In this document: positions 47,320 to 59,311 of the stretch, one piece after another
Numbering within the stretch: the stretch's first letter is position 1
Layout: each line of letters begins with the position of its first letter
Assembly: GCA_003586115.2 (NCBI GenBank)
Contig: QVOM02000021.1
Coordinates: forward strand, 13,187,898 to 13,251,897
Reading direction: 5' to 3'
Length of the DNA: 64,000 nt
Source of the DNA: Salvator merianae
Taxonomy: Eukaryota > Chordata > Lepidosauria > Squamata > Teiidae
The notes under the pieces: model-generated
Database searches by the model: none
Seen by the model: the letters and a program-made list of their open reading frames with translations, nothing else
What the model was told of the DNA's origin: nothing
Made by a program: the position numbers and the translations under genes

Positions 47320-49210
47320 GACTGTATTGAGGCACTGAATCTAATTGATAAAGAATCAGATGAACTGGGGGGTAGAAGTTAAATAGATCATCAAGGAGGA
47401 GTCTGGGAAACAACTGAAGGAGGTGAAACAGAAAAGAAAGCCAAAATAGATGTCAACTGACAAAGGGCCTTTTCGCACTGAGCTCCGTAGTCCGTTCCCA
47501 GTAGTTGGCTTCGGACCGGAGGGGTTGGAGAACGCTGGCTGCCCTTCGCACTCCCGGCCAGAGGAATGGACCTGAAGCTGACCAGCAGAGGGAACAGTGC
47601 AAATGGCAGCCGCTAGTTCCATACCGCACTCCGTACTATCGAGCTCTGCTTCGTACCCAGAGGGCTCGTTACGGAGCCGGCTCCGTAACGGCAGCTAGGC
47701 TGCCATGCCCAAAGGGCTATCCCGGGTGTGAAGCTTTGCACCCGGGTGTGAAAACTTCGCACTGGGGTGTGAAGCTTTGGACCACGCATGTGGGGCCGCG
47801 CCAGCCACACCCGGCCACCATTGCAAACACGGACAGGAGTGCGAAAGCACCGTGCCCGATCTTCACTCCATCGCACAGGTCGGAATGAAGACAAGCTTTT
47901 ACTTGTCTAGCCTTACCCAGGATCAGGTACGAATTGGGTACGATGTGGTTCGGATCAGGTGAGGCGCGCGCCCACGGCAGTGCAAAAGCTCTGTTCCAGC
48001 GAACGGACAAGAACGTTCCACCGCCGCAGTGTGAAAAGGCCCAATGAGGAAATAGCAATCAGCAGAAGAGTGGCAAAATATCAGGAGGGTAGAGAGCATG
48101 TGAGACAAATTAACAGAGAATTTCAGAGGTCCACTAGAAGAGATAAGGAGCAGTAATATAACAATATCTGCAAAGAAATGGCAAAAAAGTCTAGAAGAAC
48201 AAAATCAGGCAAAGATGCAAGGATTATGCTGAAAATTTGTATAGATACATTGGATGAGGCTAATTAGGCACAGGAACTAATGATTATGGAATCAGAGGTT
48301 AGATCTGCTTGAAACCTCTGTTGGGAAGGAAGGTTGCAGGAGCTGACAGAATTGCAATAGAAGTCCTAAGGCAGGAAGTCCTAAGGAGGAAGAACCCATT
48401 AAAGTGTTAAATAGTGTTTGCCAGTAAGTTTGGAAAACCACTGGCTGTCCTTGGAAATGATCAGTCTATGTACCGATACCCAAGAAAGGGAATCTGACTG
48501 ATTGATCCAATCAGTAGTCTCACGCTAGTACAGTTATGTTAAAAACCATTCAAAACAGATTACTACCTTATATAGAAAGAGAAGTACTGCACACATGAGC
48601 TTCTTTCTGAAAGGCAGGGGAACTAGAGCTATTGTTGCTGGTGTAAGATGAACCATGGAAAAATAAAGGAATTTCAGAAGGAAGTGTGTATGTGTTTCAT
48701 TGATTACAGGATAACTTTTGACTGTGTTGATCATGTTAAACTGTGGAACATTTTAAAGAAGATTAGCATTCCAGAACACATCTGATTGCACCGAGGAAGA
48801 ACCTGTATACTGGCTAAGAGGCAACAGTCAGAACAGTGCATGGATAGACAGTTTGGCTTCCAGTTGATAAGAGGATAAGACAAAAGTGCATACTCTCACC
48901 ATATCTGTTCAACTTGTTTGCTGAATATATTATATAAAAGCTGGCCTGGACGAGGATGATGCAGCTTTAAGGCAGGTGGAAGAAATATTAACAATCTCTG
49001 ATATTCAGATGAAACCATCTGGTAGCATAAAAGGGAAGAGATTTAAGCACTTTACTAGCCAAGGTCAAAGAAAGGGGTGAAAAGATGGGTTTAAGCCTAA
49101 ATCTTGAGAAGACGAAGACCATGTCAACAGAAACAATCACAAATTCCCATATAGAAGGGGAAGGTCTGGAAACAGTTGATGACTTTTCTCTCCTGGGATC
49201 CCTTAATAAT
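47320..49210 (+). mobile_element. BovB/RTE LINE, endonuclease-RT part, decayed and split by a MITE
   Basis: Before the MITE, 47325-47464 reads IEALNLIDK-SDEL, then WETTEGGETEKKAK. After it, 48043-48155 reads SRRVAKYQEGREHVRQINREF and then RSTRRDK. This is the linker between endonuclease and reverse transcriptase in BovB. Later pieces are KGRGTRAIVAGVR near 48610, a FIDYR-TFDCVDH palm start near 48695, and MGLSLNLEKTKTMS near 49085-49130. Many stops and shifts make it a dead copy. The protein order runs cleanly across the MITE, which proves the MITE came later. Confidence 0.8.
47465..48042. mobile_element. GC-rich 578-bp DNA transposon inserted in BovB
   Basis: Ends GGGCCTTTTCGCACTG (47465-47480) and CAGTGTGAAAAGGCCC (48027-48042) are inverted repeats with one mismatch in 16. 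The interior is rich in G, C and CpG, against AT-rich flanks, and contains three imperfect ~20-bp repeats of (C/G)GGGTGTGAAGCTTTG at 47723-47783 and a palindrome GGAGCCGGCTCC near 47675. No 8-bp duplication is seen; the flanks AAA/AAT could be a 3-bp one. hAT or Harbinger origin is undecided. Open frames on both strands reflect composition. Confidence 0.85.
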
Positions 49211-49214
49211 AATA

Positions 49215-49900
49215 TTGGGGTTGGCAGCCAGAGAATGCCACTTGGAGGCCCTGGCTAGCAACCTATATTTAACTTCCAGGACCTCCTGATTACATTTCCG
49301 AACATTGTTGGTGTCACATGCAGCCTATATAGATGATGCATATATAAGGAACTTTCACCCCAGGCAGGCAAATCACCATGTGTCTGCACACCCACCACAA
49401 ACCCGGTTATCAGTGTGTTGAGTATTGAATCAGCCACTGCTAGAATCAGGCTTTCTGGAAGAGTAGCCTGGGTGCGACAAGAGACCTCTACTAAGGTATG
49501 AATCTCTTCTAAGGAAACAGTTCCCTCTTCCTCAAATCAATGCTCTCCATCCCTGAGACCATCTTTCTCTATAGCAGCCAATGGGCCGTCAACCTGGGAG
49601 TTGGCCTGCACTAACGCCTCCCTGAGGGCCCCATCCACCAATTATGCTGCCTGTCCTGACTGCCCTAGGTGAGCAATCTGGTCCTCAAGGGATCAAATGT
49701 GTTTCCTTAGCAGCAGGAGTTCATGGCACCAAGCACACACCAACAATCTCTGTGCTGGGGACAGATGATAATATAAGTAGTACCTGCACCCTAGCTAAAT
49801 TCCTCCCTGCATTAGATCCAGAGATTAAAATTAGAAATTACAGGTAAAAGAAAACTGAAGTGAACAGAAGGGATTAAAAAAAAAAAAAAAAAAGACTTCC
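49215..49900 (-). mobile_element. LINE ORF1-like fragment (CR1/L2 group), minus strand
   Basis: The minus-strand frame 49255-49437 and the frames around it read ADSILNTLITGFVVGVQTHGDL, then AWGESSLYMHHLYRLHV. After a shift come TNNVRK and VLEVKYRLLA-ASK. This follows the order of the esterase-like ORF1 of CR1/L2 elements (a G-D/N-S-x-L start, a LPGA-like turn, a HVGTND-type block, then a RDFRALG helix). Shifted and diverged, so identification is tentative. Confidence 0.45.
49876..49893. repeat. Poly-A tract
   Basis: About 18 A bases. Confidence 0.9.
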
Positions 49901-51925
49901 CCTCAACTTCCCCTTGCCAAACTCCTGCTTGCATTTTCTGCTGGGTAGCTTTGTTGATTGGCTCTGTAGAGACCAGGCTTCCTCAAATGGAATCCAGATT
50001 CAAAGAACCCTCCCTGCCTCCAGCTGAGGAATGTGACTCCACCCACAAGCTCCTCTGCTGAAGAATGAGCTAGCAACTCATGCCCATGGCATCTGTTGAG
50101 AGGACCAGAAACCTTAGGTGTTCTTCCAGTGGCAGCTCATAAAAACTGGCAAAGCTCCATTAAGGTTGGGAATACGTGGTTGATAAATGTCTAATAAACG
50201 CGTCCCACTTAACCTCTAGGTTGTTCAACCCTTTCGTAGTTCTATGGCTGCCAGCTTATGCAAATGTTAATGAGAATAAGGCCTACTGAACACAGAGGAA
50301 TAACAACATAGGATCAGAGATAATATAATCCTAATCTCTTTTCTTCTGGACAGGGATAGCACTGTCGTATTCAGCAGTGTCCTAGAACTGTGTCTGAGGT
50401 CCAGGATCCTATTGCTTAGAACACCCCAGTGTGACCAAGTCAAATGCAATAGGTGATAGGATCTATCTATATTAGCACATGTGACTATAGGGGCATGCTG
50501 ACGCTTATTAATTTTGTTTAGAAGTGAAGAGAGCAGAGCAAGAGATACACAGTTTTTAAATGTATGCTTCTAAATAAAAGTTGCAGCAGAAAATTCAACT
50601 TCAGTCCTATAAGCTTGCTGGTGTTCTTGAACTGATTCCAATTAGAAGTCTTTATCTTTCTCAACTATAGTAGCTTCTATGTGGGTTCTTGAAACCATCT
50701 GGGCATGTCTTCCAGCAAAGGTACCCAAATGCCTCTCCATGGAAGCTCCTTTATCCTATCACTTTTAATTTCAGTTATCTCTAGCTGGCAGCCATCCCAG
50801 TTAGCTGGAGAAGGAGGACAGAGGGGAAATAGGGCCATTACCTTAACCCTGCAAAGAGATTTATTCCACCAAGTCCCTCCCCTTCCAATAAGCTCCCATT
50901 TCCCTCCAGTCCCCTTATCCTTGTGTGTTGAGCCTGTTGTATGCCTGTTGTATTGTAAAGCACTCATTTTCTAGGCTCAAGGGTGACATGCAAATGAACC
51001 AAATAAATAAAGAGAAAATTGCTTCAAGAAACAAGCAGGATAAAGACCTCCTTATCCTCCACCTGTGCCTGGGCAGGAAATGCCCATCCAGGAGATAAGC
51101 CAGAAGCCTTTTTTTTGCCCTTCTGGGGGGGCATCCTCCAGGATCATCTCTGGAGGAAATATTGTACCATCTTCTCTTTTAGGTGTTTAAAGGAGGTGGC
51201 TTGTGGTCTAGTTACCAAAGATAGCTGCATGCTATCCTCATGTAACAGCTCCTTACGGTTTAATCTGTTGCAGGGCAAAGGTCAGTGCAGGATAGAGATG
51301 TGTTCAAATCAGAAAATGAAAGCCTTGTTCACATTAAACTGAAGCCTGGCACCAACGAACAGGCTTGGTGCAGCTGAGAGGTTAGGATTCTGGTTCATGG
51401 GGGGAGTGGCTAAGGAAACACAATGGTCCTTTAGTGTCTCCATGGCCTTTTTGTGACTGTGGTGAATCTTTGCACAGGCATGAGGTGATGAAAACCAGTG
51501 GAGGTCATGCACGGCACCTTTTGGGGTGAGGAGCATGAACTGGTCTTGGAAGTGGCCCTTACAAAGATGTGATGACAGCCAGTAAGGCTCCTTTGCAGCC
51601 TTTTGCAGCTTTTTATGATTTTCAGCCCATGCCAGGCACTTTTGCTTTCTGCGATTACATCCAAACCCTTCTTATGACTGGGCAGATCACTGCTCAGGTG
51701 ATCATGATCCAGCAATAGATTGGATACCATTCTAATTTTTTAAAAGTAATTATCAATAGAAAAGGACACAGAAGTTTTAGATCCTTTTATATTGTTTTTC
51801 TCTTCATTTGGGTACCAATCACATGTGACACAAATCTGCATGAAACATACATATAGAAATATATAAATAGGATTGAGTATGAATAGAACCTTATCTCTAC
51901 ATGGCAGGTAAGACTGAAATCATGA
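49900..51925. other. No recognised feature
   Basis: Overlapping frames at 50677-50974 on opposite strands have no domain. Nothing else supported. Confidence 0.4.
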
Positions 51926-51930
51926 GCTGA

Positions 51931-51950
51931 TATATATACACACACACGTG

Positions 51951-52027
<77 letters not shown>
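51931..52027. repeat. Compound (AC)/(TG)/(TA) microsatellite
   Basis: About 97 bases running TATATA-CACACAC-GTGTGTG-TATG-TATA. The CACACACGTGTGTG centre is self-complementary and the TA run is about 20 units, so the tract can fold back. Confidence 0.95.
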
Positions 52028-52029
<2 letters not shown>

Positions 52030-52605
52030 CCAGTCGCTCCTAGCTGTAGACTGTGGAGCACAAACCATGAGCTGATACATCTGCTGTCCAGGTGCTGATC
52101 ACTGGTGAGGCTTCTGTTCTCCATCCTTGGATTATCAGATGTTCAAACATGATATAATTCCACTAAATTCACTTACACAATCTTTGGGATTAATCTGTAA
52201 ATTTAAATTACAGACAAAGAGGGGAGGATGAATAAACTGAAAATCAATATTGTTTGTGTTGAAACAATAACATCAGTCTTCATCCATTCTCCCCACTGTT
52301 TTCAGACTTCCATTTTTCAGCAAAAGCATCACCTTCAGAGTAGAATTCCGAAGTTGTCTTCTTTAGATCAAAATGCTTACATCCTGAGCGCTTTGTACAA
52401 GAAATGGGACAAAAATATTTCCTACAGTGTACAATCGATGGAAGTGGTAAACTATATTTGGTTCTACTGCCTTAAATCAAATTCCATGATATGCTTTATG
52501 ATGTTTGAATACCTTGTGCATTTGAAACTATGCAATGTTTAAAATGCTGTTTTGTAATTTATTGGCTTACTTTCTCTTTTTCTGAGTGGACTACGGAAGG
52601 TTATT
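52030..52605. other. No recognised feature
   Basis: The frame 52228-52542 has no domain. Confidence 0.4.
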
Positions 52606-52609
52606 TTAA

Positions 52610-53436
52610 AACTAGTGTGATCAGATGGGCTATTTTGGTTGACTTCTGGTTGCACGGAAGCTGCAGCATTCATAAATCTCTTTGGGAAAGCCGCCTCTGC
52701 GCCTCTCCGAGGCTGCCTGGGTCGGCTCTTCTATATTCAGCTTTTCTGTGTTTTTGGGTCGCCTTAGGGAGCACCTCAACCAATCAGAGCCTTGCAGGAA
52801 CCCATGGGACAATAGCACAAGAAGGAGGGGGCGAGCGAGCTCTTGCCAGCACAGGGAAAATTTTCATGCCTTCTGTACATGAAAAAAGATTTTAGTAGCG
52901 AGGCATGGGAGAAAGCTCCTCACTACTAAAGTCCAGTGTGCTTTTTTAATTACAGAAGGCAAGGGGTTTGAAAAGTTTCCCTGCACCAGCAAATCTCTCC
53001 CTCCTCTTTTCGCCCCGTGCCAGCAAATCTCTCCCTCTGCTCAGTTCAACTGAGGCATCCACTTCCTGCCTCTCTGCAGAAACAGTTTCCATTCAAGTCC
53101 TTAACTGCCAGGGTTTTTCTCTTTCCAAAGGAAACATCTCCCTCTCTGCCCTCTGCTCCGCCTCTCTGCCCTCTGCTCCAGTTCCCTGAGGCATCGGTGA
53201 ACCGGAGAATAAGGGAGACACTGAGAAAAACCTGGCAGTTAAGGAGTTAATGGCTTGGAAAACCTCTTCAGCAAAGAGGCCGGGAGTGGCCAATCAGTGA
53301 GCAGCTCCCTTTGCAGGCTGTTAGATTCCTGGATCCCCTCATCAGTAAGTGTATGTGGAAGGATTTTTTCTTGTGCGCCCAGGAATTATTTGCTGCTTTT
53401 ATGTAGGCAATTTTAAAAATCGCTAGTCTGAACATA
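52610..53436 (-). mobile_element. ~820-bp non-autonomous DNA element, copy 2 (inverted)
   Basis: Inverted relative of 6498-7320. The end at 53411-53436 is identical to it over 26 bases. Going inward on the minus strand it shares AATAATTCCTGGGC, CTGATTGGCCACT, TTAACTCCTTAACTGCCAGG and TGGGTTCCTGCAAGGCT. It too has internal duplications: GCAAATCTCTCCCTC twice (52989 and 53024), CTCTGCCCTCTGCTC twice (53144-53178), and CTTAACTGCCAGG sequence at both 53100 and, inverted, 53231. No transposase. Confidence 0.7.
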
Positions 53437-53439
53437 GCC

Positions 53440-54685
53440 TAGGATTTTAAAGATTAGTGAAAACAGAAAATTTGCTTCCCAAACTATTAAAACAGTGGGA
53501 GCAGTGAAAAGGACTTTGAACATATTTGGATGTTTTCAGATCTGTATAATTTGGGGTAGATTTTTTTTCTTCTGTGCAATTCTTGTCACATATTATAATA
53601 CGACAGTGGAGATCTGCTTTTGTCTGTGGTATTTCATCCAGAGGGGGCAGAAGCACAGCCATTGAAAGCCTAACTTTTATCAATTCCACAGTGCTCTTCG
53701 GACTGCCATGTTGTTTGGGAGGGTGAAAGCACTGCTTCTCCTCACCACACTGCCATGGCTCTGTTGGCAATGTTGGACACCAGGCTTGATCCACCAATGT
53801 TTATGCCGTGTATGGGACACCTGAAGATGTTACACAGGAAGAAGCACGAAAAAGTAGAAATCTTAAAGAAGGCTGCATGTGGAGCTCAGGCAGTGTTTAT
53901 CTGCAGTTTCTCATGCAGAGTATTTTGTCAGCTGGGACTCCCTGGGCTTTTCCATCATGAGATTTCCAGGCCTACAAGAGAGACAAAAAAAGAGAATTAT
54001 TTTCCTTCCTAAGTAAGTGGCTTCTCCTCAGTCGCAAAAGCCATTTTGCTGTGATCGTGAACCGGCAGTTCAGAATTACCTTAAAATTACTTTGCTTTAA
54101 AATTACTTGACCTTAAAAGTAATTTTAAGGTAATTCCTTTACATACAGCTTTAATTTCTTGACATACAGCTGCATAAATGGCATCTGTATTGCTTCTTGC
54201 TAATTGTTTTGTTTACTCTTTTAGGGAACAACTGTGTTTTTGTGTGTGTTTGCTTTTGTACATAGAATAAATCCTTTTCTCCTGAGAGCAGCCTGTGTCA
54301 GAGATTTATTCCACTCTCATTTTTATTCTTCTGTAGACTTATATTCTGCCAACAAATCCCTTCCCTAAATGACAATCATGGAATATTTGTTTCAGTGTTT
54401 CTGGCATATCACAGTTCTGTTTCTCCAATTGGAACTTAAAATTAAAAATCAGTCATAAACTGTACTGTTGGGCTGAATGCTGTGGCTGCTGAGCGTGTTG
54501 CTAGTTTTTCTTTATACGATGACTCACAGCCCAGGTCTACCTTTCTTGCAAACAGCCTTCTCCCAGATAAGCCGCCACCCCATCCAATGCCCAGCTGAGG
54601 TGCTATTGAAGATTTTTCTATATACTTTGCTGGCACAGGTTTGCTGAAAATCCTTCCCGGGAGCCTAAGCCTGAAAGGGGATTCA
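53440..54685. other. No recognised feature
   Basis: The frames 53447-53797 and 53755-54012 have no domain. 54090-54135 holds a short inverted pair around AAAATTACTT and AAGTAATTTT. Confidence 0.4.
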
Positions 54686-54689
54686 ATGG

Positions 54690-55285
54690 GGAATATTCAC
54701 AGCATTTGCAGACCCGTCTCCTTGGGTTGTTTTAAATCTTCTGAAGTACTCCCATGTTTCAGCCCTGCGCTGAAGCCTCCATTGGCTGCCAATTAGAGCC
54801 AGGGCCCGTTTTAAATTGTTGGTTTCGATGTTTAAAGCCCTGCGCTCTAATTTTCCTAGCTATTTGGCAGCTCTGCTGACATGGTACGTACCTTCCAGGA
54901 ACCTACGCTCTACAGCCAAGGGATTACCGGCTGTTCCACCAACGTGTTCAGCCACCTCAAGGCTGTGAGCCTTTCAAGACCTGGCCCCAAGTTTCTGGAA
55001 CAGACTTCCTCTGGACCTTCAGCTGGAGGAGGATCTCCTCCACTTTTGGAAGGGGTTGAAGACTTTCCTTTTCGATTCACCAGAGTGAATCATTTAGATC
55101 TGTAGCTATGGAGGGGTGAAGCATCTGGTGAGGAATGGGGGATGATTTTACATATAATGTTCAACTTTTTATATCTATACACACACAGAGAGATTTTGTT
55201 TGTCTTTCAATTGTATGTGTTATTTTTGTTCCGCCCTTTGGTGAAAGGGGTATTATAAATAAATGTTTATAATCTTATATTTTGC
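54690..55285 (+). mobile_element. L2/Rex-like LINE C-terminal fragment and 3' tail
   Basis: Translation in broken frames gives the usual end of an L2-group ORF2: a HWLP-type PPLAAN-SQGPF block, FDV-SPAL, then the frame 54881-55105 with LYSQGITGCS, AVSLSRPGPKFLEQTS and a FPFRFTRV end. The non-coding tail has TTCCGCCCTTTGGTGAAAGGGG and AATAAATGTTTATAA at the 3' end. Decayed. Confidence 0.65.
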
Positions 55286-55289
55286 CTCT

Positions 55290-56675
55290 TATCAGTTTTT
55301 TAACCCATCTCTATAAAGTGAGGCAATCCCTCAGATGATCAAAATTCAGACTTTCAGATTTGACAAAATCTGCTGAATCCAAGCTTTTATTGGATTTGGG
55401 GCCCACCCTCAACCACCACAAGCAGTGCCTGTCAGCAGTTCTTACATGTTAGCAGGATCACTTGCAGATGCCTGTCCCACTGGGATGGAATGGTTACTGG
55501 TTGGTGGGGAAACTGGGGATAGATTACACTATTTCCTAAATTCTGCAAGCTGACCACTGGCATCAAATGAGGATACAGATTAAATATGTTGACCTAAAAT
55601 GACTGAAATGAGACCCTAGTTGACAATCTGTTGAAGTGAATTATCATTACTGCCATAAACTTATATTTAACACTGGAATATATATTCTGTCTTTCACATC
55701 TCCAGGTAGTGTTCAACCAAAGCCTTATCTATGTGATAAGGAAACTGAATCATCTCGGGATCATGGAACTACTGTAACCAGATCCAGCCAGTGGTTCCAG
55801 GGATGCTAGAAGTGCCTGGAACTGATGCTATTGGTTTGTCAATTTTGTTTGAAGGGAACAGAGCACCATCTAATCTTCCTTTGATCTTACGCATTTTAGA
55901 TTGATCAAAGGCAGATTAGCTGGCATCTCATAGATTTGAAATGAAACCCACAAACTGGTGTGTGCCAGTGGCAGCTTACAGTTGCAGCCATGCTGATCAG
56001 CAGCTCTCCATTACAGACTCTTTATGGCAGCCATGAAACCTACAAGAACTCTCTATCAAAAGCTTAGTTATTCAACTATAGAATTACCACACTTGATCCA
56101 GCCAGTGATGTTCCTTTTGGAAGTTCTCAGGAACAATGATGACTCTTGAGTACAGGTCATACGTAAAAATGTCTTTCTTCTTGAGCAGCTTTCCGGGCAA
56201 CACAAGAGTAAACATATTTGATTCTAGGCTCTGGAATAGCCTTCCCCAAGCAGTCTTATTTGAACACTTCACGTATAGCCATCATTAGATGAAAATGCTA
56301 ATGTTCAGGCAAACAATTGCTTTCTGGCTGACAGATTTTTAAAAGTTTCTTATTATTAATTAAAATTAATTTTAATTTTTGTATTATAAGCATATTCTTG
56401 CCTGTTGAACATTTCACAGGGTAAATCCATACTGATCTTTCCGCAGAATGGTTGCAATTATTCTTTTTATTTGATTTGCCGGAACAGAAGTAAAAACTTT
56501 GTACTCTTTAAGAGTGCTGTAGAACAACATCCTGGGCCCTGAGAAAGCTTATTGGATTTGGAGCAAGAGATGAGGATCAAGGCTGTGGGTAAGAGGACTC
56601 TATAGAGTATTGTTTCAAAGGCGAGTCAATTGTGGTTAATACATCTGAGAAGGGTTTCTAAAAAGCAGAAGGAAA
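55290..56675. other. No recognised feature
   Basis: No frame or repeat supported. Confidence 0.4.
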
Positions 56676-56679
56676 GTAG

Positions 56680-57245
56680 CGCCAGAGACCGTTACCTTTT
56701 AAATTTTGTATTACTTTTTTAATTTTTGTTTGGATATGGGGGAGTTTAGTTCTGCCAACTGTTCTTCAGTTAATTTGAGAAATTCACGTTTACTTAGGAA
56801 CTTGTTGAGTTTATCTGAATTGCTGGAAAGGCCTTTGTATATTTGTTCATAATTTTTTTTTTTAAGATTTCTACTATATTTTTATTATCCCCTGATTATT
56901 TTTAATGGGTAGTGGACATTCTTTTTGCTCTCTTTTTTTGTTTATTGAGATAGATGTGCTGCTAGTAGTTTCAAGTTTGTATTTCCTTGTTGATAATATT
57001 TTTGATTTGTATGTATGTGGATCTTAGCATAGTTTGGGTTCATTAGCTCTAGTTCATTTCTTTTTGCACATAATTTAGAATATATGGAGTGATTTTTATT
57101 TTTCTGATGTGTTGTTTCTAATTTTTTTAATTCATTTATTAGTTGTGTTCTGAGCTTAATATCTTGTTTTCTTTTCTTGGAGCTGGTGGAGATACAGGAG
57201 CCTTGGACTACTGCTTTCATTCCTCTCACTTGGAGGATACTGCTA
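56680..57245 (-). mobile_element. L1 LINE ORF2 endonuclease-RT linker fragment, minus strand
   Basis: The minus frame 56942-57229 reads MKAVVQGSCISTSSKKRKQ, then a lysine-rich helix with ELKKLETTHQKNK and KYYQQGNTNLKLLAAHL. This matches the segment between endonuclease and reverse transcriptase in L1 ORF2 (a KAVIRG-ISISS-KKK start and a KYYE-GNK-GKLLA end). A second piece upstream of 56942 continues it in another frame. This is a different part of L1 from the three tails at 17.7, 28.3 and 34.4 kb. Confidence 0.8.
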
Positions 57246-57249
57246 TGTC

Positions 57250-57835
57250 TGAGTATTTTGTTTAAAATAAATTTCTAACTCATACATGTACGGCTTAGTA
57301 TAAACATATATAATTGACAGAAGAGACTTAGTTGTACAAGCATTGCATTACAGCAAATTGGTATTAGACTTGGTGCTTAACATTAAGTGCTTGGTATATT
57401 TGACAGTTTTCAATTTAAAGCAATAACAATTTACTTTGACCCATATTCCTATATTATTTATAATCCCCAAATACAAAATAAAAGGACAATTTACAGCAGA
57501 GGCAGAATTTCCACATTAAGAAATCACCAATCCAAGGTATTAGCCTTATTATATAGGAATATTTTCAATAATACCAATGATACAAAACAGATTAAGCAAT
57601 CCAAAGCAGAGGGCATAATACTCTGATTTAAATTGAACTATAAAAGTTTTAACCTAATCAATATATAAGCCTTTATTACAGGGTAATTTTCACCAATGTT
57701 AGAAGTTTCACATTAGAAGTTTCTGATAAAATATTCCTATATTACATTTAATTTTTAACTGCATGATAAACATGAATATTAATTATAAAAGGCAGAAACT
57801 CTAGATATTCTTAGCCAGGTCCTGGACTTATTTAC
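57250..57835. other. No recognised feature, AT-rich
   Basis: The frame 57387-57626 has no domain. Confidence 0.4.
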
Positions 57836-57837
57836 TG

Positions 57838-57965
57838 AGCATAGTATAGTGGTTAAAGCACTGGAGCTGAAACTAGGAGACAAGGGTTAGGGTGCCTACT
57901 GAGTCATGGAAACTCACTAGGTGACCTTGGGCTAGAACTACCTCTCAGCCTAACCACATGGCGGG
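57838..57965 (+). mobile_element. tRNA-derived SINE
   Basis: Begins AGTATAGTGGTTAAAGCACTGGAG, with an A-box-like TATAGTGGTTAAAGCA at 57845-57860, and a degraded B box (GGGTTAGGGTGCC) near 57884. The body has GTGACCTTGGGCTAG and CTCTCAGCCTAACC, the order typical of tRNA-headed squamate SINEs with a CORE/MIR-like body. Polymerase III activity is doubtful because the B box lost its GTTCGA core. Confidence 0.7.
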
Positions 57966-58956
57966 GGGAAGTTATTCCCTTGAAATAGCCCCACCCACTC
58001 CTTTTCCCCTTCAGAGCTGCTTAGGATCCTCTCTGAGGGCAATGTCCCCAGAAATATCTCTAATAGTACATACCTCCAATATTGCTGCCTTCATTTAATC
58101 CATATCATACAATCAACAGCAAGCACCTTCTCTTATTGGTTGGGCTTTGGTTATGACACTGTGTGTCATTATCAGGACATGGACGTCGCTGCTGAGGGGC
58201 AGGAATGCTAAGGCCAAAAGGATCACCTTCAGCTCTAGCCAGTTGATGCTCTGGTTTACCACCCCAGGGTCACATCAACCTGAGGCTGAAGCGACTCTGC
58301 AATAACTCCCCCACCCCATAGAGATGCATGCAATATGATGACCACACACACTGGATCTGAAAGACACTGGCCTCCCCTCTCATATGGTGAGCCTCAGCCC
58401 ACCATACTAGGCTGTTCCAAACTCTGGCCAGTAGGTGAACATTTACTGCTCTCTTAAGAGCAAAGTCTGCCTGGAAGAGAACAAGATGCCACTGGAGTGG
58501 CTTGAGGTGATGCCTGTCCCTGGGTACCAGGTCAATACACAAGTCCATAAGTCCCAGGTTTGGAGCCTTCTGGGACTGAAGAGTCTCAGCTCCGGTCCAG
58601 CCCAAGAACCCTTTCCTGAAATCCGTGAATAAAGTCTGCGCCCCTAAATGATCGATACCCTGAGAAGAGGAAAGGTGGCTCTTTTTATGGTTTATGAAGG
58701 AATCCTATGGACAAAAGGTATGCCATTGTGCACTGCATGTCCTTCTTTGTCTTCCCATACGAGATCTCCTTGATTAACACATTGTCCAGGTACAAGAAGA
58801 TTGCCGATCCCTGGAACCTCAGGTGCTCCAGGTCTGTCATCACTATCTTGGTGAACACCTTGAGAGTAAAAGACAGGCCAAAAGGTAGTGCCCGGAACTG
58901 ATAATGCCTGCCAAAGGTGAAGGAAACATCTGTGCTCCTGGCAAATCAGGGCCTGT

Positions 58957-59311
58957 TGTTATGCATCCTTTTTTAAAAAAGAATTATTGATTAATATACA
59001 TACCCATATAAGTATTAGTGGACACAATAAGCAGCCATTGTTTAAATTAGCATAAATCCCAAACCCTCACCCAAGTGTTGACCTCCTTCCTCAGGGAAAC
59101 AACTCTCTTTTTTATTTTAAAAACTTTCACGGTTCCATCTGGGCATCAATTATATAAAATTATTCAATTTTTGGTTCTTCTGCCTTTGTTTTCCATGCTC
59201 TATCAGTCTTTGCCGTTTTATTTTCATTTTCTCTCTCCCTTTTTCCCTTTATAGGCCATTTTACAATCCACAATAAAATTTTATCTGATCTGATGTCTGT
59301 TATGCATCCTT
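58957..59311 (-). mobile_element. 327-bp retroposon inside DIRS RT, with 14-bp target duplication
   Basis: TGTTATGCATCCTT occurs at 58957-58970 and again at 59298-59311, flanking 58971-59297. Removing the insert rejoins DIRS RT sequence on the minus strand. In minus orientation the insert ends in T6-A6, like a short A-tail, so it looks like a 5'-truncated LINE or SINE placed by target-primed reverse transcription. The body has no domain that I recognise. A frame reading from DIRS RT into it (59160-59693, minus) is a chance fusion. Confidence 0.85.

Noticed and set aside
47505..48058. Several overlapping frames suggesting a GC-rich gene
   Set aside because: They lie in the CpG-rich transposon, which has few stops because of its composition.
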